This document shows, one piece after another, positions 7,075 through 15,823 of a DNA stretch of 64,000 bases. The translations under genes and the position numbers were made by a program. The stretch covers positions 17,370-81,369 of the forward strand of contig NZ_QGNY01000011.1 in assembly GCF_003173575.1 (NCBI RefSeq). The letters are read 5' to 3'. The DNA comes from Pedobacter paludis. GTDB taxonomy: Bacteria > Bacteroidota > Bacteroidia > Sphingobacteriales > Sphingobacteriaceae. Below the pieces are notes generated by a model that searched no databases, was not told the origin of the DNA, and saw only the letters and a program-made list of their open reading frames with translations. Position 1 is the stretch's first letter. The number at the start of each line of letters is the position of its first letter.

Positions 7075-9858
7075 TTAATAGCTTAATGTCAATCCGGCGC
7101 CATAGCCCATATCACTGTCATAATGTGTTGAAAGCCCAAAATACTTAGTAACGATGTACCTGAATCCGGCCATATATTCCTTATCGGTATTGACCATAAA
7201 CTGGAAGCGCAGTCTTTTGGAAACGGGGATATCTTCCCTCATCAGCTGAAACCTGACATTCCCCTTGTGATCGAGGGAAGCATCTGCAACGATCAGCAGT
7301 GGTAGGGTATATTGAACTCCCAAATGAAATACCTGCCTGAAATTTTTGGTATTTCCCTGCCCGAAAAGGTTGTTTCCCGGCGAAAGTGATTGCCCGAAAA
7401 CATTCTTGTCCAAGGGATCAACCGTTCTTTTTCTAAAATCCCATCCGATATAGGGCAATAGCCATTGGTTTCTCCCGATATATCTTCCAAAATGACTTTC
7501 ACTTTCATAGCCCATTTCCTTGTCAAACCCAATCCGCCATTCAGTGGTAAAGCGGTAACGGGTATTGGCGAGCATAATCTCTCCGTCGCTGCCATTGGTT
7601 TCGATTCCGATGCGTGCCATTGGATGAAATGCCCTGTCATCACTGAAAAGTTTTCGCTGTGCCAGCTTGGGGTCCGGGATTTCGGGATTAGGCGGAGAAT
7701 TCTCATAACTGAATACCCTTCCCATACCGCTCATCATGTGATAGAGAATATGGCAGTGGAAGAACCAGTCGCCTCCTGGCTCTGTTGCTGCAAATTCAAG
7801 GGTATCCCGCTCCATGGGCATGATGTCGATAATGTTCTTCATCGGGGCATATTCTCCCTGCCGGTTAATTACCCTGAAGTCATGGCCATGAAGGTGCATA
7901 GGATGGCGCATCATACTGTTGTTGTAAAGGATTATCCTAACATTTTCGCCCTTTTTTATCAGTATCTTATCGCTTTCAGAAACGGTTTTGTTATCCAGCG
8001 TCCAGACGTAACGGTTCATATTTCCTGTAAGGTCAAACTTAAGTTCCTTCCATGGGCCTTTTGGCAGGGTTGTTTTCTTTGGATCTCGAAGCATATTATA
8101 GTTCAGAGTAACGATATCGGCGGTTTCTGCCTCCATATTCATCCCTGCCATGCTCTTGTCACCAGACATCTGCATACCAGGCATCCCCTTCATTTTTTTC
8201 TCTGTTTTTGAATTTTCTTCACCGGTTACCTCCGGGTACATCACCGTATTCATATCCATGATCTGGTTCTGCATCTTCATGCCTTCCATCTGTACCATAT
8301 TGCCGCTCATATCCATCATATCGTTCATCATTTTCATTCCGGCAAAATACTTCAGTTTGGGCATTTTCTCTGCATGGACCTTTTCTCCCTTGCCCAGCCA
8401 TAGTGATGCTGATCCCGTACGGTCTTCAGGAGTGACCAAAAATTCATAGCTCTTATTTTCCGGAATCGTGACCACTACATCATAGGTTTCGGAAACCGCT
8501 ATAATCAGCCTGTCGACCTCTACAGGCTCCACATCATTTCCATCGGTAGCGACAACGGTAATCTTGCCCCCTGCATATTTAAGCCAGAAATAATCTGAGG
8601 CTCCACCGTTTGCAATACGCAGCCTTACCTTGTCCCCAGCCTTGAACTGCGGCTGTTCGTTCTGATTTTTCCCATTGATGAGAAAGGCTTCATAATAAAC
8701 ATCGCTCACATCCATGGCATTCATGCGCTTCCATTCATTGGCTACCTTTGTTTTAAAATGTCCGGTCCTGATCGCTTCTGCATAACTCTGGGTAGTCCCT
8801 TTTTTGATGGCAAACCAGTCGTTGGCATTTTTCAGGCTTCTATGAACCTCCTCGGGCTTCATATCTGTCCATTCGCTAATGACTACTGGAAGGGTTGGAA
8901 TATCCCACTCCGTACGTTTGTTCATGATAAATGCCCCATACATACCTATCTGTTCCTGAAGGCCGCTGTGGCTGTGGTACCAGTGCGTTCCATGTTGGAC
9001 GATGGGAAACTTATAGATGTAGGTAGTGTGCGGTTTGATCGGCATTTGGGTCAGAAAAGGAACACCATCCATCTTGTTCGGAAGAAAAAGTCCGTGCCAG
9101 TGCAGCGCGGTTTCCTCGTCGAGATTATTGTGCACGTAGATCAGGGCGGTATCGCCCTGCGTAAAGGTCAGTGTGGGCATGGGGATCTGACCGTTTACCG
9201 CAATTGCCCGCTTTGATTTTCTCCCATAATTTACCGTTGTATCGGCTATGTAAAGATCATAACGCACGGTACGTGGTGGAAATTTATTCGCAACGGTCTT
9301 AATCGGGCCCAAATTGGCCTTTGCAGTTTTGATATTTTCCATGTCAGAACTGTTATCATCCATTGCCATGCCCGCCATATCCCCCATATCCTCACTCTTT
9401 TTGGAACTTTCCTTTGTTCCCCCATTCTGTTCAGGCGCTGACCTGGGCTTTTCCCTGATTAGCTTCATCCCGCATTTGGGACAGTTGCCAGGTTTGGAGT
9501 CATGGATCTCAGGGTGCATTGGGCAGGTATAGGTTACTGATTCCTCTTTTGGCTTACTTTCCAATTTTTCTGCCAGCATTTTCATGCCTTCCATAGCTCC
9601 CTTTTTTGTACCTTGCTTCTTTTTGCCCGGATCAGCTGTCTTTGCCTTATCCACTTTACCTTTCTGCAGGATAAGCTTCATTCCGCACTTTGGACAGTTA
9701 CCGGGTTTTTCCGATTGTATTTCCGGGTGCATCACACAGGTATAGATTACCCTGGACTGACCAGCACTGCCGTTCTTGTCCGTTTTCATTCCCTTCATAT
9801 CCTGGGCGGAAACCACAGAATAAATTATCAATAAAAAGACTGTTAATATATTTTTCAT
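7075..9858 (-). CDS. Periplasmic multicopper oxidase with two metal-binding modules and a C-terminal CopB-like domain
   Basis: The 927-residue protein begins with a signal peptide (1-18, ending VVSAQ). Two CMHPEI...CPKCGMKLI heavy-metal-binding modules follow (about 35-65 and 107-135), then a three-cupredoxin oxidase of the CopA (PcoA) type. Copper ligands are visible in HWHG (about 253), HWYHSHS (about 292), HPMHLHGHDF (about 653) and HCHILYHMM (about 700). A Met-rich segment (MMNDMMDMSGNMVQMEGM and repeats, about 505-585) fits Cu(I) binding. From about residue 719 the chain continues as a CopB-like outer-membrane domain (EIPDPKLAQRKLF, then beta-rich WRIGFDKEMGYES). It should oxidise Cu(I) to Cu(II) outside the cytoplasm. 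In many bacteria CopA and CopB are separate genes; here they are fused. It lies between copA (12-base gap) and a haem-binding protein gene (12-base gap). Confidence 0.92.
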   Translation of the reverse strand: MKNILTVFLLIIYSVVSAQDMKGMKTDKNGSAGQSRVIYTCVMHPEIQSEKPGNCPKCGMKLILQKGKVDKAKTADPGKKKQGTKKGAMEGMKMLAEKLESKPKEESVTYTCPMHPEIHDSKPGNCPKCGMKLIREKPRSAPEQNGGTKESSKKSEDMGDMAGMAMDDNSSDMENIKTAKANLGPIKTVANKFPPRTVRYDLYIADTTVNYGRKSKRAIAVNGQIPMPTLTFTQGDTALIYVHNNLDEETALHWHGLFLPNKMDGVPFLTQMPIKPHTTYIYKFPIVQHGTHWYHSHSGLQEQIGMYGAFIMNKRTEWDIPTLPVVISEWTDMKPEEVHRSLKNANDWFAIKKGTTQSYAEAIRTGHFKTKVANEWKRMNAMDVSDVYYEAFLINGKNQNEQPQFKAGDKVRLRIANGGASDYFWLKYAGGKITVVATDGNDVEPVEVDRLIIAVSETYDVVVTIPENKSYEFLVTPEDRTGSASLWLGKGEKVHAEKMPKLKYFAGMKMMNDMMDMSGNMVQMEGMKMQNQIMDMNTVMYPEVTGEENSKTEKKMKGMPGMQMSGDKSMAGMNMEAETADIVTLNYNMLRDPKKTTLPKGPWKELKFDLTGNMNRYVWTLDNKTVSESDKILIKKGENVRIILYNNSMMRHPMHLHGHDFRVINRQGEYAPMKNIIDIMPMERDTLEFAATEPGGDWFFHCHILYHMMSGMGRVFSYENSPPNPEIPDPKLAQRKLFSDDRAFHPMARIGIETNGSDGEIMLANTRYRFTTEWRIGFDKEMGYESESHFGRYIGRNQWLLPYIGWDFRKRTVDPLDKNVFGQSLSPGNNLFGQGNTKNFRQVFHLGVQYTLPLLIVADASLDHKGNVRFQLMREDIPVSKRLRFQFMVNTDKEYMAGFRYIVTKYFGLSTHYDSDMGYGAGLTLSY

Positions 9859-9870
9859 TTCTTTGTTAAT

Positions 9871-10347
9871 TTAAAGAGCAGTGAGATTCTTTCTGTTCAA
9901 ACTATCCCTTGAATTCTGTACCCACTTTATGAGTATCGACTTTTCCCTTGGATCTAATATTGCATTTCTGTGGATCAGGCTATAAGAGGAAAGCGGCATT
10001 GTACCATCTTTTAAGCTATTTTCTATGGCCCGCAGTTTGTTCTGACGCCTCCGCAAGGTATAGCCGGCAAATTCATTAAAGTTCAGCTCCTCTTTTCCCG
10101 ATCGTATGTGACTGTTAAGGTACCAGTGAAGCGGCTGAACATAGGCATACCATGGATATTCCGTGTTGTTGCTGTGACAGTCATAACATGATTTTTTAAG
10201 TATCCCCTGCACATCATCAGGCATAGGAACAAGTGTGGATATATCCTGAGGCATAGCCTGCGCGCTTTTATTGCGTGCAGGCTGTAAGATCTGCATAAGC
10301 ATGAAGATAACTAATAGCCCAAGAAAGGTTTTTTTTATGCCCGTCAT
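9871..10347 (-). CDS. Haem-binding domain protein
   Basis: This 158-residue protein has an N-terminal membrane anchor or signal (about 7-22) and a CYDCH c-type haem motif near residue 54. The pattern SNNTEYPWYAYVQPLHWYL and the downstream R-rich region with DPREKSILIKWVQ are typical of the Bacteroidota haem_bd family. It probably sits on the periplasmic side with one covalently bound haem, perhaps passing electrons for the adjacent copper oxidase; that partner is inferred only from order. Gaps of 12 bases to the oxidase gene and 7 bases to the upstream DUF3347 gene indicate an operon. Confidence 0.85.
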   Translation of the reverse strand: MTGIKKTFLGLLVIFMLMQILQPARNKSAQAMPQDISTLVPMPDDVQGILKKSCYDCHSNNTEYPWYAYVQPLHWYLNSHIRSGKEELNFNEFAGYTLRRRQNKLRAIENSLKDGTMPLSSYSLIHRNAILDPREKSILIKWVQNSRDSLNRKNLTAL

Positions 10348-10354
10348 TTTTGTG

Positions 10355-10927
10355 CTATTTCAGTTCTTCTTTGACAGTGCCACAGGTGGGCATCGTTTTT
10401 CCAAGGTAAGGGTTTTTGATCTCCTTTATCTCACTCACCCAGATTGCACCCTTGTTATTGTTGTACATGGGACAACGGTCCACATACAGGGGCTTGTCAG
10501 TGCCAAGGAGCTTGATCATATCGTACATGTCTTTGCTCAGCATATCGAAATGCTCACGTTGATGGGCAATATTGCCTGCATTGGAACCGATATGCTCTGC
10601 GTGCTCTTTGGCATCATCCCGAATATCGCTATATGCCCTGGCCTGCTCCGAAGTCAATGATTTTTCATCAAAACTGGCGAACGCTGCGACCATTTCACTG
10701 CCTGCGGCGGCAGCTTGTTTATCATCGTCCGTGGTCAGGGCATTTTTCAGTTTCAGATAGCCGGATAAAAGCGCAGCCGTTTGGGATTTTTTTACATTAT
10801 TGGTTTCCCTAGAAACATTTTTGGTCGTGGAATCCGCAACAGCGGAATCTTGCTTTTCATTTTTACCATTTGTACAGGCGGCAAGGAAAAATAGTGGGCC
10901 CAGAAGGCTATATATTAATGTTTTCAT
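10355..10927 (-). CDS. DUF3347 lipoprotein
   Basis: The 190-residue protein has a lipoprotein signal (lipobox FLAAC, Cys about 18) and a DUF3347 domain from about residue 45 to the end. The C-terminal signature CPM...NPYLGKTMPTCG supplies two Cys and a Met that could bind a metal. The fold is helical. DUF3347 proteins, alone or fused to CusB adaptors, recur in Bacteroidota copper clusters, which suggests a periplasmic copper chaperone role; this is inference. A second copy lies upstream at 11045-11533. Confidence 0.85.
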   Translation of the reverse strand: MKTLIYSLLGPLFFLAACTNGKNEKQDSAVADSTTKNVSRETNNVKKSQTAALLSGYLKLKNALTTDDDKQAAAAGSEMVAAFASFDEKSLTSEQARAYSDIRDDAKEHAEHIGSNAGNIAHQREHFDMLSKDMYDMIKLLGTDKPLYVDRCPMYNNNKGAIWVSEIKEIKNPYLGKTMPTCGTVKEELK

Positions 10928-10958
10928 TGTTTTTGATATATCTTGAATAAATTATTTC

Positions 10959-10989
10959 GAGCTGTATGTAGAATATATGCATACAGCTA
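10959..10989 (-). terminator. Possible stem-loop between the two DUF3347 genes
   Basis: A perfect 9-bp stem (AGCTGTATG at 10960-10968, complement at 10980-10988) lies downstream of the upstream DUF3347 gene on the minus strand. The U-tract is weak, so it may attenuate or protect rather than terminate. Confidence 0.35.
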
Positions 10990-11044
10990 TATTGAACGGA
11001 CCAAAACATCACAATGCTAAATGTCCGCTCAATAACAATATGAA

Positions 11045-11533
11045 TTATTTGATAGTCTCCTTTACTGCACCACAGGTCAGCATCTGCTTACCGAAATAAG
11101 GGTTTTTGATACCAGCGTTATCAGAAAGCCAATAGCTCTTTTTCAATGGACAATAGGTATAATAAACAGGCGCTTTGGTGAGTTTAACGGCTTTTGCCAG
11201 TTTAAAAAGATTGGCAGAAAAAGTTGCGAAATATTCTCTCTGATGGGCAATATCCTTACTCTCCGATATGTGCTTGGCATCAAAGGCAAGCTTATCCTGT
11301 AAACCTATAAATATATTCATATCGGCTTCTGGCATTGACTTCATGTCCATGCTGCCCAGCGCTCTGGAAAACTCAGTGGCTTTTGAGGCGGCGACTGTCG
11401 CATCTGCATTTATCAATGCATTTTTGATATCGTAATAAGAAGTTAAAAGTGACTGTGTCTGGCTATTTTGCGCAAGGACGCGGCCAGTGAAAACGATTGC
11501 CAATAGGGCAACCAGAAAAAATATTTTTTTCAT
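11045..11533 (-). CDS. DUF3347 secreted protein (paralog)
   Basis: The 162-residue protein has a cleavable signal peptide (1-22, ending GRVLAQ) instead of a lipobox, followed by a DUF3347 domain. It shares with the downstream paralog the pattern CPL...SYWLSDNAGIKNPYFGKQMLTCG, including both Cys. The pair probably arose by duplication and divided into a soluble periplasmic form and an anchored form. A role in copper handling is inferred from the neighbours. Confidence 0.85.
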   Translation of the reverse strand: MKKIFFLVALLAIVFTGRVLAQNSQTQSLLTSYYDIKNALINADATVAASKATEFSRALGSMDMKSMPEADMNIFIGLQDKLAFDAKHISESKDIAHQREYFATFSANLFKLAKAVKLTKAPVYYTYCPLKKSYWLSDNAGIKNPYFGKQMLTCGAVKETIK

Positions 11534-11641
11534 GATTTTAAGATTAAATGTTTACACTCTTTCCGCAGGAGTTTTGGCCGCGCGAAAGCCAGGCACCATG
11601 TCAATGTAACACGGGCTCTATTGGTAATTCTTGGTGAAATC

Positions 11642-12079
11642 TTATATCTGAAAGCTATTGATGGAAATCCGGATGTCCCTGTTGGGTGGCCGCTCCCGCT
11701 GTCCGGCGTAAACGCTCTTTTTGAGAGCCAGTTTGACAGAAGGAATTAAAAAGTTGTAATTATAATCTGGAAGCAATAGAACAGGTAGGATAACCTGGTT
11801 TTTAACGCTTTGGGGAACAAGCTTCCCCTGAACCACAAGGTCGTTGACCAGAGTCTTGCAACAGGGATCTTCTTTTGAAAGATTCGGTCCATTTGAAGCA
11901 CTGTGTTTATGCACATGTGCACCTTTATGCTGATGATCATGTTTGTGATTATTCTTTTTAGAGGAAACATGTACATCACTTTCTCCATGATTATCTCTTT
12001 CCATTCCAACTGCACAGGCAAGGCCAACAACAGTGTTGAGCAGAAAAATCACTAAAAGAAAGATGGCTTTGGTTTTCAT
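11642..12079 (-). CDS. Small secreted His-rich protein with CC and RPP motifs
   Basis: The 145-residue protein has a signal peptide (about 1-22), a His-rich stretch (HKHDHQHKGAHVHKH, about 46-60), a CC pair (DPCC, about 72-75) and a C-terminal RPPNRD. Small Bacteroidota proteins with CC and PP motifs next to metal-efflux genes are known, but I cannot place this one firmly. The His-rich loop suggests periplasmic metal binding. A minus-strand TAGATTTG element at 12087-12094 lies 8 bases before the ATG and may be a -7 promoter box giving a near-leaderless transcript. Confidence 0.65.
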   Translation of the reverse strand: MKTKAIFLLVIFLLNTVVGLACAVGMERDNHGESDVHVSSKKNNHKHDHQHKGAHVHKHSASNGPNLSKEDPCCKTLVNDLVVQGKLVPQSVKNQVILPVLLLPDYNYNFLIPSVKLALKKSVYAGQRERPPNRDIRISINSFQI

Positions 12080-12364
12080 CAGACTACAAATCTATATAAA
12101 GATGCAAAATTAAATTTATATAATTTCCCATATCTTTTATATAATTATATTAGAAAATCACCTCAAATTTCTGACATTGAACTTGTTTCAATATTTTTCG
12201 GCCCCTCGAAAAGTAATTTCGTTTCGCAGACTCCGACCTGTCAAATGCTGGATTTGCTTTTCACCAAGGTCCAGACAGTATTAGCGCAATCAAGCTACAT
12301 ACTATGCCAAATTTTACTTACCATGGGTATTTATCCATAAGATATGACGCACCAAATCATAACC

Positions 12365-13579
12365 TTACCCTCCATTTTTGAATATCGATTCACTCTCCAA
12401 GAGGTAGGCTCTACTGGTGACCACTATTTCACCTAGTGAAATGCCAGACAATACCTGCACATAGCCCCCGTTCCCTGCTCCGGTATTGACCTTTCTTCCA
12501 GAAAAACTTCCATCACGATTTTTGATCCATACCTTATTGCCTTTACCTCCTGCTAGTATTGAAGATGTGGGCACAGCAACAGCATTCTGTTTTCCATTAC
12601 CAATGGAAATGTATGCCAACATCCCCGGCCTGATCAGCCCCTGCGTATTTGGAACTGCGATCCGGATGAGCACAACCTTAGATTCATCTGATAGTTCAGG
12701 ATTTACAAATTCCACCTTGCCTTTAACAACCTGTCCGTTCAGATCTGGAAAAGAGACATTCACCATGTCATTTTCCTTATAGTTTCCGCTTTCGCCGGCA
12801 TATAACTGCGCCTCTATCCATAGATTGGCTAACCCTTGCGTTTTTAATATAGCCATCCCTTCAGTTACGTAATCACCCTCGTGGATGGCTATGTCGCTTA
12901 CCGTTCCGTTAACCTTGCTGTATATGGTAACAGTGGCCGAAGTTTTGGACAAAGAAGAAAGATTTATGATCTGGGCGGAGTTCAGGCCCCATAACAATAA
13001 CTTGTGCTCTACTGTCTTGATCATGGCCTCATAATCGACGTCAGGATTATTTAATACCTTCTGCTGCTGCCTGGCCAAAAGGTATTCTTTTTCGGCTGAT
13101 AACAGGTCTTCGCTATAAATGGAATACACTGCCTGACCTATTGTTATTTTTTCTCCAACGGACCTAACAAATAAACGCTGTATGCGTCCGGCCACTCTTG
13201 CACTGATCTCTTCCGCCTTACTTTCGTCCGTGGCAACTGTTCCGGTCAGAAGTTTTTCGCCCCCTGTATTTTCTTCCCTTACCGTATCAACTGTTATGCC
13301 TGCCAACTGAATCTGGCTTGCTGTCAATGTTATTTTTTCCGTGGCAGAATTTCCTGATCCAGTAAGTTCGACCTTGATCAGTTTCATGCCACAGATCGGA
13401 CAGTTGCCGGGATGGTCTTCATGTATCTGTGGATGCATGGAACAGGTATAGTAAAATTTGCTTTTTGCTTTTGCCGCCGGCTCTGCTTTTTGTTTGCAGC
13501 TGTTAAATATACTTACTGAAAGCACAATAATCAGTAAGGCACAGATCCTTTTCAGGTTAATTCTTTTTATGTTATTCAT
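12365..13579 (-). CDS. cusB: CusB-like RND periplasmic adaptor with N-terminal heavy-metal-binding module
   Basis: I chose the ATG at 13579, giving about 404 residues. It overlaps the stop of the upstream gene by 8 bases and is followed by a lipoprotein signal (lipobox IFNSC). The next domain is one CSMHPQI...CPICGMKLI metal-binding module (about 38-65), as found in CusB/CzcB relatives. Barrel-sandwich, alpha-hairpin and beta-barrel domains follow (TGTVATDESKAEEISARVAG, then SFPDLNGQVVKGKVEFVNPEL). It links an inner-membrane HME-RND pump to the outer-membrane channel and may hand over copper. The matching CusA lies at the left window edge, separated by the oxidase/ATPase genes. An alternative start at 13606 would add nine residues before the signal and is less likely. 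Confidence 0.9.
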   Translation of the reverse strand: MNNIKRINLKRICALLIIVLSVSIFNSCKQKAEPAAKAKSKFYYTCSMHPQIHEDHPGNCPICGMKLIKVELTGSGNSATEKITLTASQIQLAGITVDTVREENTGGEKLLTGTVATDESKAEEISARVAGRIQRLFVRSVGEKITIGQAVYSIYSEDLLSAEKEYLLARQQQKVLNNPDVDYEAMIKTVEHKLLLWGLNSAQIINLSSLSKTSATVTIYSKVNGTVSDIAIHEGDYVTEGMAILKTQGLANLWIEAQLYAGESGNYKENDMVNVSFPDLNGQVVKGKVEFVNPELSDESKVVLIRIAVPNTQGLIRPGMLAYISIGNGKQNAVAVPTSSILAGGKGNKVWIKNRDGSFSGRKVNTGAGNGGYVQVLSGISLGEIVVTSRAYLLESESIFKNGG

Positions 13580-14552
13580 GACCCTTTGTTTTGATGAAAC
13601 TCTCACTGTCTGTTAAATACCCTGCATCTACTGCCAGGGTATCGGTTGCGGAAAGGCCTCTTGTTATCTGTATTTCGTTCCCTTTGAAAGTCCCAATATT
13701 TACACTATGTGCATAGTATAAGCTGCCTTTTTTTAGCCAGATTATTTTTGTCTGCCCAAGATCCTGCAGAGCAGACCTCGGTATCCAAAGCCCTTTGGAT
13801 TTTCCCGTCTCTATTGAGGCATTGATTAGACTGTTTACCTTCAGCTGATGTTCCATATTGTCCAGATAAACCCTTGCGCTAACCGTTTTGTCACCTTGCT
13901 GAAGGGTAGGTTCAATAAAATCTACTTTCCCATATAACGTTTTACCTGGCAGATCCGGCAGGGTAATCTTAACCGGTTGATTTAACTCTAAGCTGGCCAG
14001 TGAATTTCTGTCGATCTTGATAATGGCCTGGAACAGGGCAGCCCAGGTGATCAGCTCAGGCATAATCTGGTAAGGGTGCCTTAAAATATGAACCGGCCTA
14101 TGGTCCGACAGAGAAAGCCTGCGTTTTTTAAGGTAGACGGTAAAAAGAAGAATTGCGCAAAGCAGCAACCCTCCCGGTAAGCTTCCCCTTGGAGAGAGGA
14201 TGATTTGTCCGGGTTCAGCAGCAAAAGCAGCATAGTTCCCTGCAGCATAAACCAGTTTATACCCGATAAGAAAACCTAAAAATCCATTGGTTATCCATTC
14301 CCATAACAAAATCTCCTTCTTAGGCTGTATAATAATCTCAACAGGTGCTATATGTCCTGCAGCCTCCTTTCTTTTAAGCTCAGCAGAAAACAGCAGGTAA
14401 CCAGAAATAAATGCCAGGGCCACAAAGAAACCGAAAGTCTGAACGGGAAGCGGAATATATATTCCAAATAGGTATTCAATAAGATGGGTCAGGGTTGGGA
14501 ACATAGGCAGAAACTGAAAAACCGCAACGTAAAAAAATATATTAGCCGCCAT
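13572..14552 (-). pseudogene. In-frame chimera: N-terminal part of Lgt fused to C-terminal part of a CusB-like adaptor
   Basis: The 326-residue frame is uninterrupted but joins two unrelated proteins. Residues about 18-175 match the N-terminal membrane half of the Bacteroidota prolipoprotein diacylglyceryl transferase (PLPVQTFGFFVALAFISGY, ELKRKEAAGHI, LSPRGSLPGGLLL, HPYQIM). From about residue 180 the chain becomes the C-terminal half of an RND adaptor (NQPVKITLPDLPGKTLYGKV, then PTLQQGDKTVSARVYLDN, ending GYLTDSESFIKTKG). The Lgt catalytic C-terminal half and the adaptor hairpin and lipoyl domains are missing. A deletion between a lgt-like gene and a cusB-like gene explains it best. It probably has neither parental activity. 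Its stop overlaps the start of the intact adaptor, showing that the downstream operon junction survived. Confidence 0.8.
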
Positions 14553-14850
14553 CAGGAAATTGCCCCAAGTAGTCCATAAAGTGGGGACCCTTTAAAAAGC
14601 AGATCCCCACTGATCCTATTTGGATAACAATAAGTCTTAAGCCAGCAAGCGTTTGAGCCACTTTAATTCAATATATAAAATTAAATGCCCAAAGACTAGT
14701 AAGCCACGCCTCAGAAGCTAATTATGACCTCATTGTTACGATTCATAGTTATGGTGGTACCTTTAAAAAGTCGCACTGATCGGGCTATTTCTTTCCGGGT
14801 CGATCAAAAAACATAAAGATTAACAAGGGATAAAAAATAAAAAACAATAT

Positions 14851-14864
14851 GTGATTTTTGTCAG
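14851..14864. promoter_or_regulatory. Degenerate Crp/Fnr-type box upstream of the regulator gene
   Basis: GTGATTTTTGTCAG read on the opposite strand is CTGACAAAAATCAC, matching the sulfur-block box GTGACAAAAGTCAC at 12 of 14 positions. It lies about 190 bases before the Crp/Fnr gene. A TTACTTTG element ends at 14898, 40.5 bases from the box centre rather than 36.5. Autoregulation is possible but weaker than for the other three sites. Confidence 0.4.
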
Positions 14865-15008
14865 CTTTATCCCTGGACGAAGTGTTAGGTTTACTTTGGA
14901 AAAAACGCGCTGCATGTTTTAATTAGGGAACCATAGAGAGTTTCTTTGTAAATTTATTATACCCTTTATTCTATATCCAAAAAATGTATTCCAATATTTT
15001 AAAGAATT

Positions 15009-15039
15009 TTGGCGCAGGCCTGCAGTATAGTTATCTTTA
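15009..15039 (+). promoter_or_regulatory. Candidate promoter of the Crp/Fnr gene
   Basis: A TTG at 15009-15011 and TATCTTTA at 15032-15039 (one mismatch to TAnnTTTG) are 20 bases apart, as in Bacteroidota sigma-factor promoters. The predicted start would leave a leader of about 12 bases before the ATG at 15058. Confidence 0.4.
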
Positions 15040-15057
15040 AAATCCAAAACAGCTAAA

Positions 15058-15699
15058 ATGAAAGATATGACCATTGCGGAATACATCGAAAGACTTTTTC
15101 CCCAGTTTGAACCTGCCCTTAAGACCATCCTTATCGAGAATGCGACGCTTAGGGATTTTCAGGGAGGTGATATGCTCATGCAAACTGGGCAGAATATGCG
15201 CTCCACGGTGCTTATCGTAGAAGGCATGGTAAAGCTCTACAGGGAGGGAGAAGATGGACAGGAATTCTTTATGTATTATCTCCAGCCAGGAAATGCGTGT
15301 GCACTTTCCATGATATGCGCAACCAAACAGGAAACCAGTCAGGTAATGGCAAAGGCCATTGAACAGACCAAGGTACTCATGATTCCGATTGCCCTGATGG
15401 ATAAGCTGATGCGGGATTACAGAACATGGTATTACTTTGTCATTGAAACATACCGTATGCGCTTTGAAGAACTCCTCTTTGTCATCGATAATATCGCCTT
15501 TAAGGCAATGGATGAGCGGCTGGCCTTTTACCTGAAAAAGCAAGCTGGAGATTTAAACACAAAAGAACTGCACCTTACCCACAGTGAAATTGCATCTGAT
15601 TTGAACACCTCCCGGGAAGTAATTTCAAGGCTGCTTAAGAAAATGGAGCAGGCAGGAGAAATTAAGATGTACCGTAATTACATCGAATATTTAGCCTAA
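15058..15699 (+). CDS. Crp/Fnr-family transcription regulator
   Basis: The 213-residue protein has an N-terminal cyclic-nucleotide-type beta-roll sensor domain (about 20-125), a dimerisation helix and a C-terminal winged helix-turn-helix (about 150-205, with LTHSEIASDLNTSREVISR as the recognition unit). It lacks the N-terminal Cys set of iron-sulfur FNR; the only Cys are in CALSMIC in the sensor domain. It probably senses a redox or sulfur signal, possibly through those Cys, though this is inference. It is the first gene of the sulfur block. Three near-identical palindromic boxes upstream of downstream genes (15764, 16644, 20664) are good candidates for its operators. Confidence 0.9.
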   Translation: MKDMTIAEYIERLFPQFEPALKTILIENATLRDFQGGDMLMQTGQNMRSTVLIVEGMVKLYREGEDGQEFFMYYLQPGNACALSMICATKQETSQVMAKAIEQTKVLMIPIALMDKLMRDYRTWYYFVIETYRMRFEELLFVIDNIAFKAMDERLAFYLKKQAGDLNTKELHLTHSEIASDLNTSREVISRLLKKMEQAGEIKMYRNYIEYLA

Positions 15700-15763
15700 G
15701 CCCATAAAAAGAATAAAGTTATTTTTACTGCGAAAGGCATCACTTCTTGAAAATATAATGAGT

Positions 15764-15777
15764 GTGACAAAAGTCAC
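15764..15777 (+). promoter_or_regulatory. Crp/Fnr-type operator upstream of the TauE gene
   Basis: GTGACAAAAGTCAC is a perfect GTGAC-N4-GTCAC palindrome. Its centre lies 36.5 bases from the last base of GATTTTTG (15800-15807, one mismatch to TAnnTTTG). That puts it near -41.5, the class II activator position. The ATG of the TauE gene is at 15824. Confidence 0.75.
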
Positions 15778-15823
15778 CAACATTGGTAGATGATAACTCG
15801 ATTTTTGTTAAAAAATAACAGAA

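Larger units (their letters stand above)
14553..15057. other. Divergent intergenic region between the copper and sulfur blocks
   Basis: About 505 bases separate the minus-strand chimera and the plus-strand Crp/Fnr gene. I see no gene. It contains a degenerate copy of the sulfur-block operator (14851-14864) and a candidate promoter just before the regulator. Two short look-alike segments (CTTTAAAAAG followed by CACTGATC, near 14590 and 14765) suggest a small internal duplication. Confidence 0.5.

Noticed and set aside
7465..8211. A 248-codon plus-strand open frame inside the multicopper oxidase gene
   Set aside because: It mirrors the opposite strand's codon bias and has no recognisable domain.
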